A DNA stretch of 64,000 nucleotides from Desarmillaria ectypa (Eukaryota; Basidiomycota; Agaricomycetes; Agaricales; Physalacriaceae): positions 248,001 through 312,000 of the forward strand of contig JAUDYN010000012.1 of assembly GCA_030407005.1 (NCBI GenBank). Reading direction: 5' to 3'. This document shows positions 32,495 through 46,402 of the stretch, piece by piece (position 1 is the stretch's first letter; every line of letters begins with the position of its first letter). The position numbers were made by a program, and so were the translations under genes. The notes under the pieces were generated by a model. It was not told the DNA's origin and made no database searches. It saw only the letters and a list, made by a program, of their open reading frames with translations.

Positions 32495-34198
32495 TGTCTG
32501 GCGTGCCTTACTGGGGGTAAGTCTAATACACAAGGCAAGAACGAGCAGCGGCTTACAGGAATATGAGAGACTCGGAGAGAAGAAGCGCTGTGACGAGTCA
32601 GATATCACAGCTGTAACAGTGCTGGAATTTATACGTCTTCGGTACGAGCCGTTACCTTCTAAAATCCCCACGGTTCGTGGTATTAGGTGCGCACATATAC
32701 AAGAAACCCGTCCGTTAAGGCGATAGTGTTCCAGCAAGAACAATATGATGCCGCGAGGCGATCTCATGGTAAGCTAAGCGAAATGGTGTATGCACCTGTA
32801 TGCTGCTGTAGGTCCTTCCACACACTCGGCAACACGATCCCCCTGCCTCGAGGTGATGGCTGCCTCAAAAACATATTGCGTTTCGCATTTATCGCCTACA
32901 ATCACCTCACTAGGGCAGGCATACCAGATTGTCACGGACTCCAGGGCAGCGGATCTAGCAGGAAACAGCAATAAGCGCCAAGTATAAATCGCCGTCCCGA
33001 CGAAGAGAGCAAGCTCAATATATAAATTGCATTGTCTTGGTAACGTTTGAGCATTCGGTGATTGAGAGAAAGGGCTGCCAAGCACTGAAGGAGCATAAGC
33101 GAGGGTATGACCAGGATCCAGAAACAAGCACGAGCCTCGTTTCATTCCTAGTTAGGGACATGTAACCAACAGGGTCAGAATGGAACTCCTTCTGGCGGGA
33201 GAACCTCGGTCATATGCAATTGAATACCCTGAGCCCTGAGTAGTCTCGGTGGTGTACTATGTAGAATGACAGAAGTTGTGCCTGAGTACGCCCAACACGA
33301 CTTCACCTTGCACATACTTGCTTCGCTGATTGAGAATATCAGAGGAAGAAGGGGTGAAGAAATTTAGCAACCACATCGATCCGAGCTGTAAGAAGGGTAA
33401 GTAACATACTTAGGCGCTGGTCTACAAACCACTCATGTCAGTCCCATTGGATTGCTCCCGCATATCGCTGTATAAAGACACCAGATAAAACCTTCAGTAC
33501 ACAAAACGCGCCGTACACCTAACCAAAATGGATAATCACGATCTGCACTTGACTTACCTCAAAAAGCGAGAATATACAGATCGCTCAGCAGAACCCCTTG
33601 TACTACTTCAGGTCCACCGTGTACGATTGTCCCTATAAACCGAGCCGAGTCCAATATAATGCAGCCCCTCCTTGGTTGGGGATAAGGATGTTACTCTGCA
33701 TCGCATCGGAACTAGGGAGAGCAAAAGGAATAGTGAAACAAAAATAACGTACTCTCTAACATTTCCGTGCGCCATCTGGTTTCATCGGATATAGATATCG
33801 TTGTGCCACCAGTACTGAATCGAACTGGAGGGGAAAAGGGAGGAAGGAGGCACAATTCCGGCAATTGGCTTTCCGATTTTATTAAAATGATGGGAGCTGA
33901 AGTGCAAGTTATCACATTGGAGGGAATAAGCGTGTTTGAGTAGGTACAGTGCCTCGGTCCCGTTACGAAAGGTCAGATGAAGGCTTACCCCCAGACGGAT
34001 AATGAGGCACGGTCGCCGTACATAGACTGCTATACTTGGACGATGGTGATAAATCGTGCGACCGCAAACGGCGCCGTGCTGCTGCTACTTCCAAGAATCG
34101 TACCAATCTCATAGAAAGGCGAGAACCAAGGTTGAAACATAGCACATTGAACAAGGAACTAGGGCAACGGAAATTATCCAGCCTGCCCTGGTACACAA
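32495..34198. other. intergenic with weak small ORFs only
   Basis: A 123-codon minus frame (32774-33145) with one hydrophobic stretch (LYIELALFVGTAIYTW) has no known match. A TATA-like GTATAAAGAC near 33471 precedes an ATG at 33528 in good context (CCAAAATGG) with a 36-codon frame (MDNHDLHLTYLKKREYTDRS), which could be the first exon of an unrecognised plus-strand gene. Neither is supported enough to call. Confidence 0.3.
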
Positions 34199-35720
<1,522 letters not shown>

Positions 35721-36100
35721 GACCGCCAAATGACCTGGGTACCTTTAAACTGAAGACCATATGATGATTAACATCCGTGGCAGCCATGTGCTTTGAAAGG
35801 TGAGGTCCGGAAGAAAATATTCGAGTCTGTACCATTTATCGCGTATTTTAACTATCTGTCCTCGAATAGTTCTCTAAGAGAGCAACATATATCGGTATAT
35901 CGACGTGGTATGTTGACGACAACCTTTAAAACGCCTTCGACAGCTTGTATAACAGCTACTCACCGTCTCATTGCTGTTTTTCCACCTTTGGCAATCCACA
36001 TGGATAACTCCACTTGTGCTCATGATCTGATTTTTTCACAAGCGAGACGATGTTTATATAAAAGCCATTATAATGGACCATAGTAGCGTCGTCCTCACTT
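35721..36100 (+). promoter_or_regulatory. amylase 2 promoter, conserved with amylase 1
   Basis: Contains the inverted counterparts of the two blocks upstream of the amylase at 16931. The distal block is 35721-35825 (AATGACCTGGGTACC, ACCATATGATGATTAACATC, CATGTGCTTTGAAAGG). The proximal block is about 36005-36085 (CCACTTGTGCTCATGATCT, TTTTTTCACAAGC, TTTATATAAAA box). The TATA-like box lies about 55 bp before the start codon. Confidence 0.6.
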
Positions 36101-36110
36101 TCTGTCTGCT

Positions 36111-38780
36111 ATGCTCCTTATACTAGGGTTATTTACTATCCTTTTACCATGCGTTCTCGCCCTACCATATCTGCCTCGAGCTGCTTCCGGAAACAACACA
36201 GTCATCATCCAGATTTTCGAATGGACATGGGACAGCGTAGCCTCAGAATGTACTAACTTCATCGGACCCGCTGGATATGGATTTGTTCAAGGTACATTTC
36301 CCAAATTTTTCCCGTACTATGATTTCGCTCTGATGTTGAGCAGTTAGCCCGCCGGCGGAACACATTACCGGGCCCCAGTGGTGGACAGATTACCAGCCGG
36401 TCTCCTACACCTTGACTTCAAAACGTGGTAACAGGAACCAATTTGCAAAGTAAGGCTTTTCTAGATCTCTTTACTTTTGTCAATTGAGTAACTCGCCAGT
36501 ATGATACAAGCGTGTCATACCGCGGGTGTTAAGGTTATTGTTGGTACGCTTGACACGTTTGGTCGTTCCCTCGGTGTCATCGCTGAGCGCTGCATAGACA
36601 CCCTCCTTAACCATATGGCCGCCTCGAATTCTGGTGTTGGTGTCGCGGGGGACAGTTACACACACTATGTTCGTCGGCTTGACTCCCGATTCACCTCACC
36701 TCTCACCCTTCCTACCGATAGGTATACCCTAGCATCTATCAAAATCAGGTATGATCTCAGCCTTATATCCCATTTACATTACTCATGATTCCAGGACTTC
36801 CACCATTGCGGTCTCACGAGTAACAACAACATCCAAGACTACAGTAATCGCGCGCAGGTCCAAACTTGTGAATTGGTTGGCCTTGCAGAGTATGCTCCAC
36901 CCTTCTGCACCTCCCAAACCCTGCATCCTGAATTTCCTGTAGTCTAGCGACCGAAACCGAATATGTTCGAGGACGTCTAGCCGCATATGTGAATGATCTT
37001 CTTTCTTTAGGAGTTGACGGTCTTCGTTTGGATGCAGCCAAACGTAAGTCCCTCCCCTCTCGCGCTCATGAAGGTTGACCTGATAAATGACTAGATATTG
37101 CTACAAACGATATTGCCAACATCAAGAGCCGTTTCTCATCGTCACCGTATATCACCCAAGAAGTGATCTGGGGAGCTGGCGAACCAATCCAGCCTTCGGA
37201 ATACGTTCAAAACGGCGATGTGCAAGAGTAAGAGCTCTCTGCTAAGTCTTCAAAGCCAGCCTTATATTTCCTCAATAGATTCCGTTATACCACGGCTCTC
37301 AAGAACGCCTTCGCGGGCGGTAGCATCTCTGGGTTGCAGAACCTCGATAATCAAGGCTAGTGTTCTTATCAAAATCACGCATCATGCTCCCTAACGACGA
37401 CACAGGATGGGTATCTGGATCACAGGCTAATGTCTTCGTAGCGAATCATGATACCGAAAGGGTACGCGAGGCCCGTAGGCCACACTGTGAATGGGTGATG
37501 GGATCTGACGATATTTCTCAGAACGGTAACTCTCTCAACGTCAATTCGGCGAATAACGCCTACGTGGTATGTTTTTAATGTGCTCAAGCTGTTAGGCCCT
37601 GGCGCAGGCGGCTGATTCTCGGCCCAGCTTGCGACAATATTCTCACTCGCACATCCCTATGGAACACCTTCTATTCTTTCCAGCTACCAATTTTCTTCAA
37701 CGGACGATGGCGCTCCCAATAATGGTACGTTATATTTGTTGTCTCCTCTGGAAATCTTATCTATCCTTTGCCAGGTGCGGGTACTTGCTCAGGCACCGGA
37801 GGAGCGAACGGATGGTACTGCCAGCATCGTTGGGTCGCATTCACAGGCATGGTCGGTTTCCGAAATAGCGTGGGCTCTGCTCCATTGACTAACTGGGTGT
37901 CTCCTCAATCCTCGCAAATCGCTTTTGGACGAGGTGCTCCTCTATCCTCAGAGTGCGATCGCTCTACTGATCTCCGTGTAGGATCTGCCGGATTTGTCGC
38001 TATCAATAACGCAGGATCCGACTGGACTGCAAGCTTTACTACTTCATTATCAGATGGTTCTTACTGTGACGTCATCAGCGGCAAAAGCTCAACTAGTGGC
38101 ACTTGCACTGGCTCTGGGTAGGGCCCCCCCTCCAACGACGGCCCTCATGCATTGACCTTTTTATTTCCAAGGTTCACTGTATCTCGTGGATCATTCACCG
38201 CAACAGTTCCGGCTCACAGCGCCATAGCTATCCATACGGACGCAAAGGGTAACGCAAGTTCCACCAGCTGAAGCTTGGCTAAAATTAGCCTACAGGTACA
38301 GGTTCGGAACCAAGTGGTGGCGGATCGGGTTCTGTTGCAGTATCTTTTGCCGAAACTGCTACTACAACCCTCGGCGAAGTGAGTATTTACTGGTGAAGAG
38401 TGCATTTCCTCACACGCGTCTAGAATATCTTCGTGGTGGGCAGTATATCCCAGCTAGGGAACTGGGCACCTGCATCCTCTGTAAGCATTATCGGTTTGTT
38501 CTCTTATTACTACAGCTATTCACATATATGTTCTTTGCAAGATCGCTCTTTCGTCGAGCGATTATCCTACATGGAAGGCTACCGTTAGCATTCCTTCGGG
38601 TACAACCTTCCAGTACAAGTTTATAAGGAAAGAAACGGATGGATCGGTGGGTAATGCGACCGGTTTGGGAGTCTTGGATACTCAAAATCTTTCTAGGTGG
38701 TATGGGAATCTGATCCAAACCGGCAGGCTACAGTCATATCGTCGGGTACCACTCAGACTTTAACGTCGTCCTGGCGATGA
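36111..38780 (+). CDS. secreted alpha-amylase with C-terminal CBM20 (second copy)
   Basis: Paralogue of the minus-strand amylase at 14264-16931, with the same domain order and matching intron positions. Signal peptide [19 protein letters not shown]; catalytic segments [29 protein letters not shown] then [27 protein letters not shown] (nucleophile), [18 protein letters not shown] (acid/base) and [11 protein letters not shown] domain with [16 protein letters not shown]; Gly/Ser linker (EPSGGGSGS); CBM20 with [34 protein letters not shown] and TQTLTSSWR, ending at TGA 38778-38780. The intron at 37356-37405 uses a GC donor, as does its counterpart at 15632-15681. All catalytic residues are intact. 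Hydrolyses starch outside the cell. Confidence 0.93.
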
Positions 38781-39578
38781 AACTTTCCGTTTTAGCTGCT
38801 AAACAAGATGTGTGTACTAATATCGTAATATAAGAGCCCTTTGTCTGGTTCAGAACCTGGAGATGATGGTTTTTTTGCGCTGTGTCCATTTACTATGATG
38901 TGCGTCAGTTCGGGATAAATTTTGGGACCGAGGAAATCCGACTCGTCCTTCCGGGTCCTTCTTGGGTACGGCGTCTAACGAGGATTGAGAGTTCTGGGGC
39001 TCGATAGCAGACAATCGAGGTGCCTCCTTTGAAATCTGATGTGCTAGCTGTACTATGCCCTCATAGAATGTAGGGCCACTGATGCCACGATTATCCGGTT
39101 CAGTACTGTGCGTTAATGCTGTGCGCTCGTCAGTTGAGTTCCGGTTATCAGCATAGAAACCCCCAGAAGATGTCAACAATGTGTCAAACTACGACAATGA
39201 AAGGGTACTTTAAATCGGCTAAGGGTCAACTTTATCAGGCGTTCGAACAGAACGCCGTCTTGTCGCGTCATTAAATTTTAAACGGGGGGAACAGACCGAT
39301 TGTTCCGGAAAACAATTATACAAATGGATGAACTTAAAGTATGAAATGATAAACTTGAGTAAGACTGGTTCCAGAATGTCACACATAGCACCCCAGCACT
39401 CAAAAGAAGATGCGGTTTGGAAACAAAGATGATGGCGATATTATTCAATGAAATATATACTGCAATAACAGAACATAGCTAGAAATACAAAGAATGTCGG
39501 TAGTAGTCAAATTGGGGAAGGAGAGTGAGGGAGAGAAGAGAGAAACATGAAGCAAAAACAGGCAGACAGACACTAGAC
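38781..39578. other. intergenic between convergent genes
   Basis: A 109-codon minus frame (38850-39179; hydrophilic, e.g. STEPDNRGISGPTFYEGIVQ) lies in the 3' flank of amylase 2. It has no recognised domain and no obvious promoter, so it is noted but not called. The rest is AT-rich. Confidence 0.35.
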
Positions 39579-41234
39579 TTAATCCTCTACCATAGCGTCG
39601 TCGCGGTCATCGTCGTCATCGTCTTCTTCCATATATACATCGTCATCCTCATCAATCACAAAGGGGGTATACTCGGGCTGAAACTCGACGCCCATAGACA
39701 CCGCATACGGCTGAGGGTTGTTTTTCCACCCCGCCAGACGCACATTGTCCTGTGTATGCGGGAACAACAATTCCAACCTCTCAAGGCCAGGGCCAGAGTA
39801 CGTGCCCCCGGATAACAACGTTAGCACCTGAATGCGACGGTGCCAAAACTTTGCAATGTACAGACACTCTTTAGGGATCGACGTCTCGAATCTGAGCTTC
39901 CGGAGGGACGGAAGGAAGAGCATCGAAGACGGCGGTGAATAGCCCATGCACTGGAGGAATAACGGATCTGGCCGGACGAGCGTGAGCGTCTGCAGAGCGT
40001 TCAGCTGGGAGATGAACCGCATAACGATGGGATAATGCGCTTGAGTGACAGTGCCATCACGTACGGCGGTCCAAGCAAGGGTGGAATACAAATCCTCCCT
40101 GGGAAAAGAGATGGCGTCAATGTGCAGCGCTGTCAGTTGGTGCAGGGGCAGGTTGTCAGTCATGGCTTGGAAAATCTCAACCATCTCGTATTGGTGTCGC
40201 TGGTCCTCATTGAGGCAATCCTCCAGATGCCAGAGCGACAAGTTGGTGAGGGCAGGGAATTCTGCGATTCGGAGGAGGGTGGAAATTTCCTCGATGTAGG
40301 CAAATCCGACTTTAAGGGTGTGAACGGCGGGAAGGGATAATCTCTTGCTCGAACCGTTCACCTTATCGTGGAGGATACCGTTTAGCTCAAGAACCTGCAA
40401 GGTGTGCTGGCTGTTGCTTAAAATGACTTGCAGAAGCTTATCGGTAGCACGATACTGCATCGGGATGTTCTGGAGCACGAGTTCGACAAGGTTGCTAGCG
40501 GAGAAAGACCATTCGTGGGGCGTCCCGCTAAGGCGGAGGCGCTTCAGGCTCGGGAAAAAATACTGACCAATCTCGGCGAGTTGATCCACAGTGAGACCAT
40601 CACCATTGTTCGTGAGAATATTCTCACTCGCTTCTAAATCATGTTTACATAGGGGGGGATAGTCGCTGAACAAACAGACATCGCTGAGATTACCGTATTC
40701 CACGTTCCAGCTCTCGACGAGAGGGAAACGAAAGCCCACCCATTCATTGACAATCAGAGTGTATATCTCCCATGATCGAGTGCGGACGGTGAAACTCTTA
40801 AGACGGTGCGCATGGCGGGCAAGGATGCTGCCGAGGAGAGTGGCATGGGAGCGTGTGAAACCGTCCGTGCAGGGTTTGGTGTAATCGTATGAATCCGGAT
40901 CTTTGGCGTGACGATGGATTATGGCGTACTCTATAGAGAGGTTCAAAGGAAGCTCTCCAGAGTTACAGAGATAGACGGAGAGTGAGGGAAAAACATCTTG
41001 GGGATCCACGCCTGCAACCATGCGCCCGACCGCAGATTTGTTATTAAACTCGATGGTGGTCCAGAGAGGTGCCTCGAGGCTAACGACCGCACGACAGCCA
41101 CTGGATACATGACTGAGAGCCAATGGAACATTGTAGTCAGGCTCATCAAAGGTGGCCATGTGGAAGATTTTGAGGATGAGTTCGAGGGGGAGCGTATCCA
41201 ATGAGCTTCGAGTGGCTTGAATAGCGGCGGACAT
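39579..41234 (-). CDS. F-box protein with acidic C-terminal tail
   Basis: A single 551-codon exon. The F-box lies at residues about 10-60: SLDTLPLELILKIFHMAT, then VPLALSHVSSGCRAVVSLEA and PLWTTIEF. It is followed by irregular leucine-rich segments (LKRLRLSGTPHEWSFS, LQVLELNGILHD, LTNLSLWHLEDC, LTALHIDAISFP, LQTLTLVRPDPL, LRKLRFETS). The final about 25 residues are almost all Asp/Glu. Its overall plan, including the phrases HEWSFSASNLVELVLQNIP and LVRPDPLFL, parallels the F-box protein at 10556 (HYKWGRFCATNLSSLSISYI; LVNPDPDLLL), suggesting the two are old paralogues. Likely an SCF adaptor; substrates unknown. Confidence 0.82.
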   Translation of the reverse strand: MSAAIQATRSSLDTLPLELILKIFHMATFDEPDYNVPLALSHVSSGCRAVVSLEAPLWTTIEFNNKSAVGRMVAGVDPQDVFPSLSVYLCNSGELPLNLSIEYAIIHRHAKDPDSYDYTKPCTDGFTRSHATLLGSILARHAHRLKSFTVRTRSWEIYTLIVNEWVGFRFPLVESWNVEYGNLSDVCLFSDYPPLCKHDLEASENILTNNGDGLTVDQLAEIGQYFFPSLKRLRLSGTPHEWSFSASNLVELVLQNIPMQYRATDKLLQVILSNSQHTLQVLELNGILHDKVNGSSKRLSLPAVHTLKVGFAYIEEISTLLRIAEFPALTNLSLWHLEDCLNEDQRHQYEMVEIFQAMTDNLPLHQLTALHIDAISFPREDLYSTLAWTAVRDGTVTQAHYPIVMRFISQLNALQTLTLVRPDPLFLQCMGYSPPSSMLFLPSLRKLRFETSIPKECLYIAKFWHRRIQVLTLLSGGTYSGPGLERLELLFPHTQDNVRLAGWKNNPQPYAVSMGVEFQPEYTPFVIDEDDDVYMEEDDDDDDRDDAMVED

Positions 41235-41696
41235 GACTACTAAATACGTTATCGGAGCTGCAAAGTACGGCGAAGGAGAACATACCGAAAGATGGATCCT
41301 AGTAGAGAGGGGAAAAAAGGTGTTGGATTACAAGTGAGAGTGAGATTGAGGTATCGTCTCCGGGACGAAGGGATCTGGTACGGTGACATTGGCGGTGAAA
41401 ACCATTGGCATATAAACCACCTCCAGCTGTGACAAAGCCGCCGCTTTGGGGCCAAATAAGTAAAAGACATGGAAAAAGACAATTGATGCGCAAGGTGATC
41501 GGACAATTATCATTTCGTATTGTCATTCCCTTTCTGGTATAGACATCGGACATCACAATGCTATGTCGATATGTGTCCAATTGAAAGACCATGCTTCGAT
41601 TTCCCAGACACACGGTTGGGTGGTGCTTGTAGTGAACAATGCTTGCCAATCAACGTAAAAATGAATGTAACATTCAGCTCAACGAACTAGTAAACC
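41235..41696. other. intergenic, promoter of the F-box gene; no gene seen
   Basis: Minus-strand frames here lie upstream of the F-box start and lack motifs. The 3' end of the aminotransferase gene lies at the other edge. Confidence 0.4.
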
Positions 41697-43057
41697 TCAA
41701 TCGTCATCGCAAACGACGCTCCAGTTCTCATATTCCACTCTCCCTTCTTGAATCTCCAACAGCCTCTTCTTCATTGCATCTGCAATGGGTGATGGCCCTA
41801 GCAACACCAAATCTCCCTCTCCACTTTCTAGTCCAATCCTCCCGACCGATGCCAGCAGAACCGCCGTACCCACCAAAAACACTTCCAACAATCTCCCCTG
41901 GATACTCAATGCCTTCAACTCTGTTACCGTCACCTTCCTTTCCACCACAGACGTTCCCCCTTTCTGCAAAAGCTCTAACACTGACATCCTCGTCACTCCA
42001 GGGAGAATAGTTCCGTCGAGCTCCGGAGTAATGACATCAACTCCATTCCCGCCCTCCCTTTTGATAACAACAAACACATTCATCATACCAGCTTCCGTAA
42101 CGACGTCACCTAAGACCCACAAGATCTGGTCGTACCCTTTCTTCGCTGCGATACGCTGAGGAAGTAATCCAGGCGCATAGTTGAGTCCTAGCTTGTGTCC
42201 TCCAGTCCCGCCGGGCCACGCACGCACACTGTTGCTCACAGCGAGGAGAGATATAGGCTTTGCAGGAGTCTGCTTAAAGTAGGGTCCCGCAGGAGTGACG
42301 ATAACGTACAGCAGGGCGTAGTCAGAAGCTGCCACGCCTAGGGCTGCGCGGGTACCGATGATAGTGGGTCGGACGTAGAGGCTATATCCTTCAAGGGCAG
42401 GAATCCAGCGTTTCTCGACCGAGACGAGGCGTTTGACGAGAGTCAAGACGGCGTCCTGGCTGAATGGCTACACTCGAGTCTATTGACATAGTTGATGATA
42501 TAGACGACATGAAATGCGTACGGGAAGTGCGCAGCGCTCTGCAGACCGTGCTAGGCGCGCCATGTTCTTTTCAGGTCTGAAGAGGCGCGCTTTTCCATCT
42601 GGACCTATGTACGCCTATCACACATGTGCAAGGTAAGCTCAATGAACAGCGAGGAGTGCTTAAAGTTCCACCTTCATGCCTTCGAAGACGCTGGTGCAGT
42701 ACTGGAAGCAAGAGCTCATTGGGTCCAACGACAGTGGCGCATAAGGCTTGATTTCGGGCGCAGACCATCCCGTGGAGGGGTCGAAACTCACAACGAGCAT
42801 ATGATCTGTAGCCACCTAACAACACTGAGGTGAGAAGCGGGATCAAAGCGAGATTGAACACGTTGCCTACAGATCCGAACACAAGCGATTCCGGTGCAGG
42901 TACAGGCTTGAGAGAATTAGCGAGTGTGATAGTGAGCTTGGACGCCTAGCGAAAGTTAGAACAATCTAACACCAATTTGACGCTGGCGTACATCAAGGTC
43001 TGGGACACTGGAGATGCCTTCCAGGGTCCCATTTCCTACAGATTTCCAGGTGGCCAT
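41697..43057 (-). CDS. branched-chain amino-acid aminotransferase
   Basis: PLP enzyme (fold type IV) that interconverts Leu, Ile and Val with their 2-oxo acids using glutamate/2-oxoglutarate. Exons on the minus strand: MATWKS (start 43057, uncertain); [40 protein letters not shown], then [20 protein letters not shown] and FEGMK (the substrate-loop motif); [20 protein letters not shown]; and a last exon with [38 protein letters not shown] (the Lys that should bind PLP is in HKLGLNY), [19 protein letters not shown] and [17 protein letters not shown]. It ends at 41697. No obvious mitochondrial presequence is visible, suggesting the cytosolic form, but the first exon could lie elsewhere: a TATAAAG at about 43093 is only some 40 bp before the chosen ATG. 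Confidence 0.92.
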
Positions 43058-46000
43058 AATATCTTGCAGTTGGGAGGGAGGTGATGGTAGGCTTTATACC
43101 CGGCAGTCGAGTCATTCATTGTTCGAGTCATCTATCAAAAGAAATTGATGGCTGTCGGATTTATCGGGCAACAAAAGGACGATGTTCGGCCATACATAAT
43201 TCGAAACTTTGGATTAGAAGACAGTACCGTTGTAATCTGTCATTCAGGATGCTTGGCCCGGTCGAGAACTATTACAGACTTGCTTACCATCTGCAGCTGT
43301 ATACCGTCTGTGAGGGTTGCCTACTTGAGTATATTTGATAGCTAGAGCATTACCGTTCGATATACACATTAGAAGCAGAGCACCACTCACTAGATAGGAC
43401 GAACTATGATGCCTTATGATCAATATTGCTCAGGGAGGCTTCCGTGATAAGACCAGTAGATACACATACCGCCGATAATGCACCTTGCACCAAGTGGCCG
43501 CAGAATTGAGAGGCGCCTTATAGTCTGAGGGTGCCAGCTGCAAGAAGTGCGTTGTGTGCTGCTGTGTTGGTGTCACCACGAGAAGGAACTGTTTCCATCC
43601 ACCGATGCAAGGCAATTTTTTCCGTTGACACAAATGGAAGTCTCTTCAAAGCCAGACATTTAGATAGAGAATGGAGCAACGCTAGAAGGATCACTGACCA
43701 GGAAAATGGAAAGAAAAATCGTTTCCCGATAGCATTCCTTAAATACACTGGCCTCGATAGATACGCTTGTCGCTTCGAAAGTTCCTAGATTGGCTCGTGG
43801 CTTCATTGTAAACTGTTCAGATGCTATGCCCTAGCATTCGCGTGCACTGGTAGATGCATGGGCTCAATGAAAGGGAGCCACTGATTTTCGTCTAAGGGAT
43901 GGTCGGTGTTCGTGAATTTACACTGAGCATAGATACTAAACAATCAAATCTGATACACATTGCATAAGCCGATGGCCCTTATGACAGAACAGATGGGCAT
44001 GACCACTACCTTCAGAGACTCTAGAATCCTTCCTTCAAATACGTATATATTCATCGATATACTCCTGCAGTTCCTACAGATGTAACAAGTATGTATCACT
44101 GTAGAAATCGATGGACAGATGTTTACTCACCACCCAATAATGCATGTAGGGTGACTATGAAAACGTCCTCTAGCCAACATTTTGAAAATGAACGCTACGC
44201 TAGCGCTTGAAGTTCCTTTCGCCTGGGGACCTGTTCACTACATATGACGGATAATTATCAGACATTTAGTGGGTACAAAGGTAGACAAGAAGAGAGGGGA
44301 ACAGGAGTAAATGCGAGAAAAGAAAACGTCGCCAAGTTAAGACCGCGTCTATACATGGCTGGTGTATCTGGAAGCTGATGGAGTGAGATCTGAGAGGGAT
44401 AACCAAGATACGAAGTATCTTGGGGGTTTGGGAGGTGAGTATACCACTTGTGAAGATACGACTTCCGAAAGAGAGGAATATCGGGAATGTCACCGACTAA
44501 AGAAGCGGGAGACCCAGACGTTCTGTAAGTTCTCGACTGGCCGACGATGCGACAGACAAATGAACCCGAACAGCTATCAAATATCAAGGGTGCAGGTGGG
44601 TGGGTCGCGAAATACGAGGCCTGCGAGATGAGAATGCAGCGAACCTATTCAATGCCACAAAGCACGGCGAGCGACTGTGTACAACTAAGGCAAAACAGAG
44701 CGTGCCACTACCCTCGGCTTGTGCCTTGGCCCGACACAAGATGGTAGTCATCGGAAACTTGCGATATTGCCGCGTATTTGGCTCGGAGGCCGCTGACTTA
44801 ACCACGGCCCGCCGCCGCCAGTATCATCATCATCATTACACGGCACGGTACCGCTTGGGCACGCCGGACATAAGCATGGTTCCAAGGCGGCTCAACTTGG
44901 TACGAACACTCAGGATGGAGAAGCCGAGTCTGGAAAATCTCGAAGAGTCTGCCCACAATCACACTCAAAATGACTAATGCTCAAGTATAGACGAATGGCA
45001 CTGTTTATTCTTTTGTAATTTTCTACCTGTTTTCAGGTTAGCTTTCTTCGTCCGGTAACCTCTATCCTACGGATTCTGCTTGCACAAGTGATGCCCTGCC
45101 GCATGCAGATCTGACATTCAACCGCTAAAACTCAACTTGAAAGATCTGTCTCCAGGGCTGTCAGAGATTGCAATTCTCAGTTGTCTGACCTTGTATGCCT
45201 TGCCTGTGATTTTTAGAACCATATCTTGACTACGGGGGGAAATCTCTGTCTCCTTCGTGCTAAAGTTCTTGTTTCGTCTTCTTGCAAGGTATTCAACGGG
45301 GTTCAAGCGCGGATATCTACCAGTTTACTAAGCGGACTTTTGTTTGACAGACCCACGAAGCAGTTGTGCGTTTGCAAGGATCCGGCTGTACCCCTGGTAA
45401 ATTAGAAACGGCGATCCGGCATATCCCATCATGAGTGTGCTCTCTGTTTTATATACTCTCTGGGTAGTGGTTTACTTGCAACTCCATGATCAGATATCGC
45501 CACTCTGTTTATTCGTAGGGGTGCAAAGATCACAATTGTCGTAATAACATTGCGTCCAAGCCTGTCGCCCAAGTGCATCCTGAAACCTTACAGTCTTAAA
45601 GGTACCATTAAACCAAATTATCTTTATCGCTGACATCAGATCCCGTACAGGTATCCAGGAGTGGAGGCGGCTCGGGCCTTCTGCATTTCCGCAGCATCCT
45701 TCTTCCACCCGTTTACTCGCTTCCGTTTCTGAAATGGAGGACCTCATCATCGGGTCGTGACGTCGACGATCGTCTTGGCTTCATGTTTGCCTCATTTTGT
45801 GGTAAATGCCGGCGATAAACTCGTATCGTGCGGATGCAATCATTTTTTTTTGTAGGCCCGGATGCCGGCTTTGTATATCACCGCTCGCTCGGATCTTGCG
45901 CGTGAGTGTAAGGTCTTATTGTCACAGAGCACTGCTCGATTACGAAGGTGTGGGACCACGAGTCATATTTCTGCTAACCGACTGCAAGTTCATCATCAGG

Positions 46001-46402
46001 TACCATCAGATCGTCGGAATCGTCGCGATCACAGCAAGTTACTCCGACTCCCGCTTCCTACATATCCTCGAATTTCTCTGCGTACAGAAGTGGAGCAGAT
46101 ATCGTATCGATCCTGCAATTTCATCGTGGATGATACATCGGATAACTGCTCCACCGACACTGACATGATACTCTTACTAAATCTGTTACTCACCACTGCA
46201 GGATAAGCGCGGCGCTACGGTACCACGCGACCATCAACAAAATTGAAGAACAGCAAGACTGTGGATTCACCCTTTACACGAACGACGCACGGATGCCGCG
46301 AGGCTGAAAGAAAGACGCCCTGGCTGTGCTGAGATACATATAATACGGGCGTCACTTTCTTGTTATTCACTCCTCTTCTCATTGTGACCTCTCCAGCTAG
46401 CG
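43058..46402. other. 3.3-kb gene-poor region
   Basis: Both strands hold only frames below about 125 codons without domains or consistent splice signals (for example 44600-44977 plus, 45118-45306 and 45490-45750 minus, 45806-46206 plus). A short CAT microsatellite sits near 44824. No LTR-family match was found by eye. It may contain decayed genes or a non-coding transcript; I see nothing definite. Confidence 0.4.

Noticed and set aside
44600..44977. 125-codon plus-strand frame with a His run
   Set aside because: The His run is a CAT microsatellite; the rest has no motif and no splice or promoter support.
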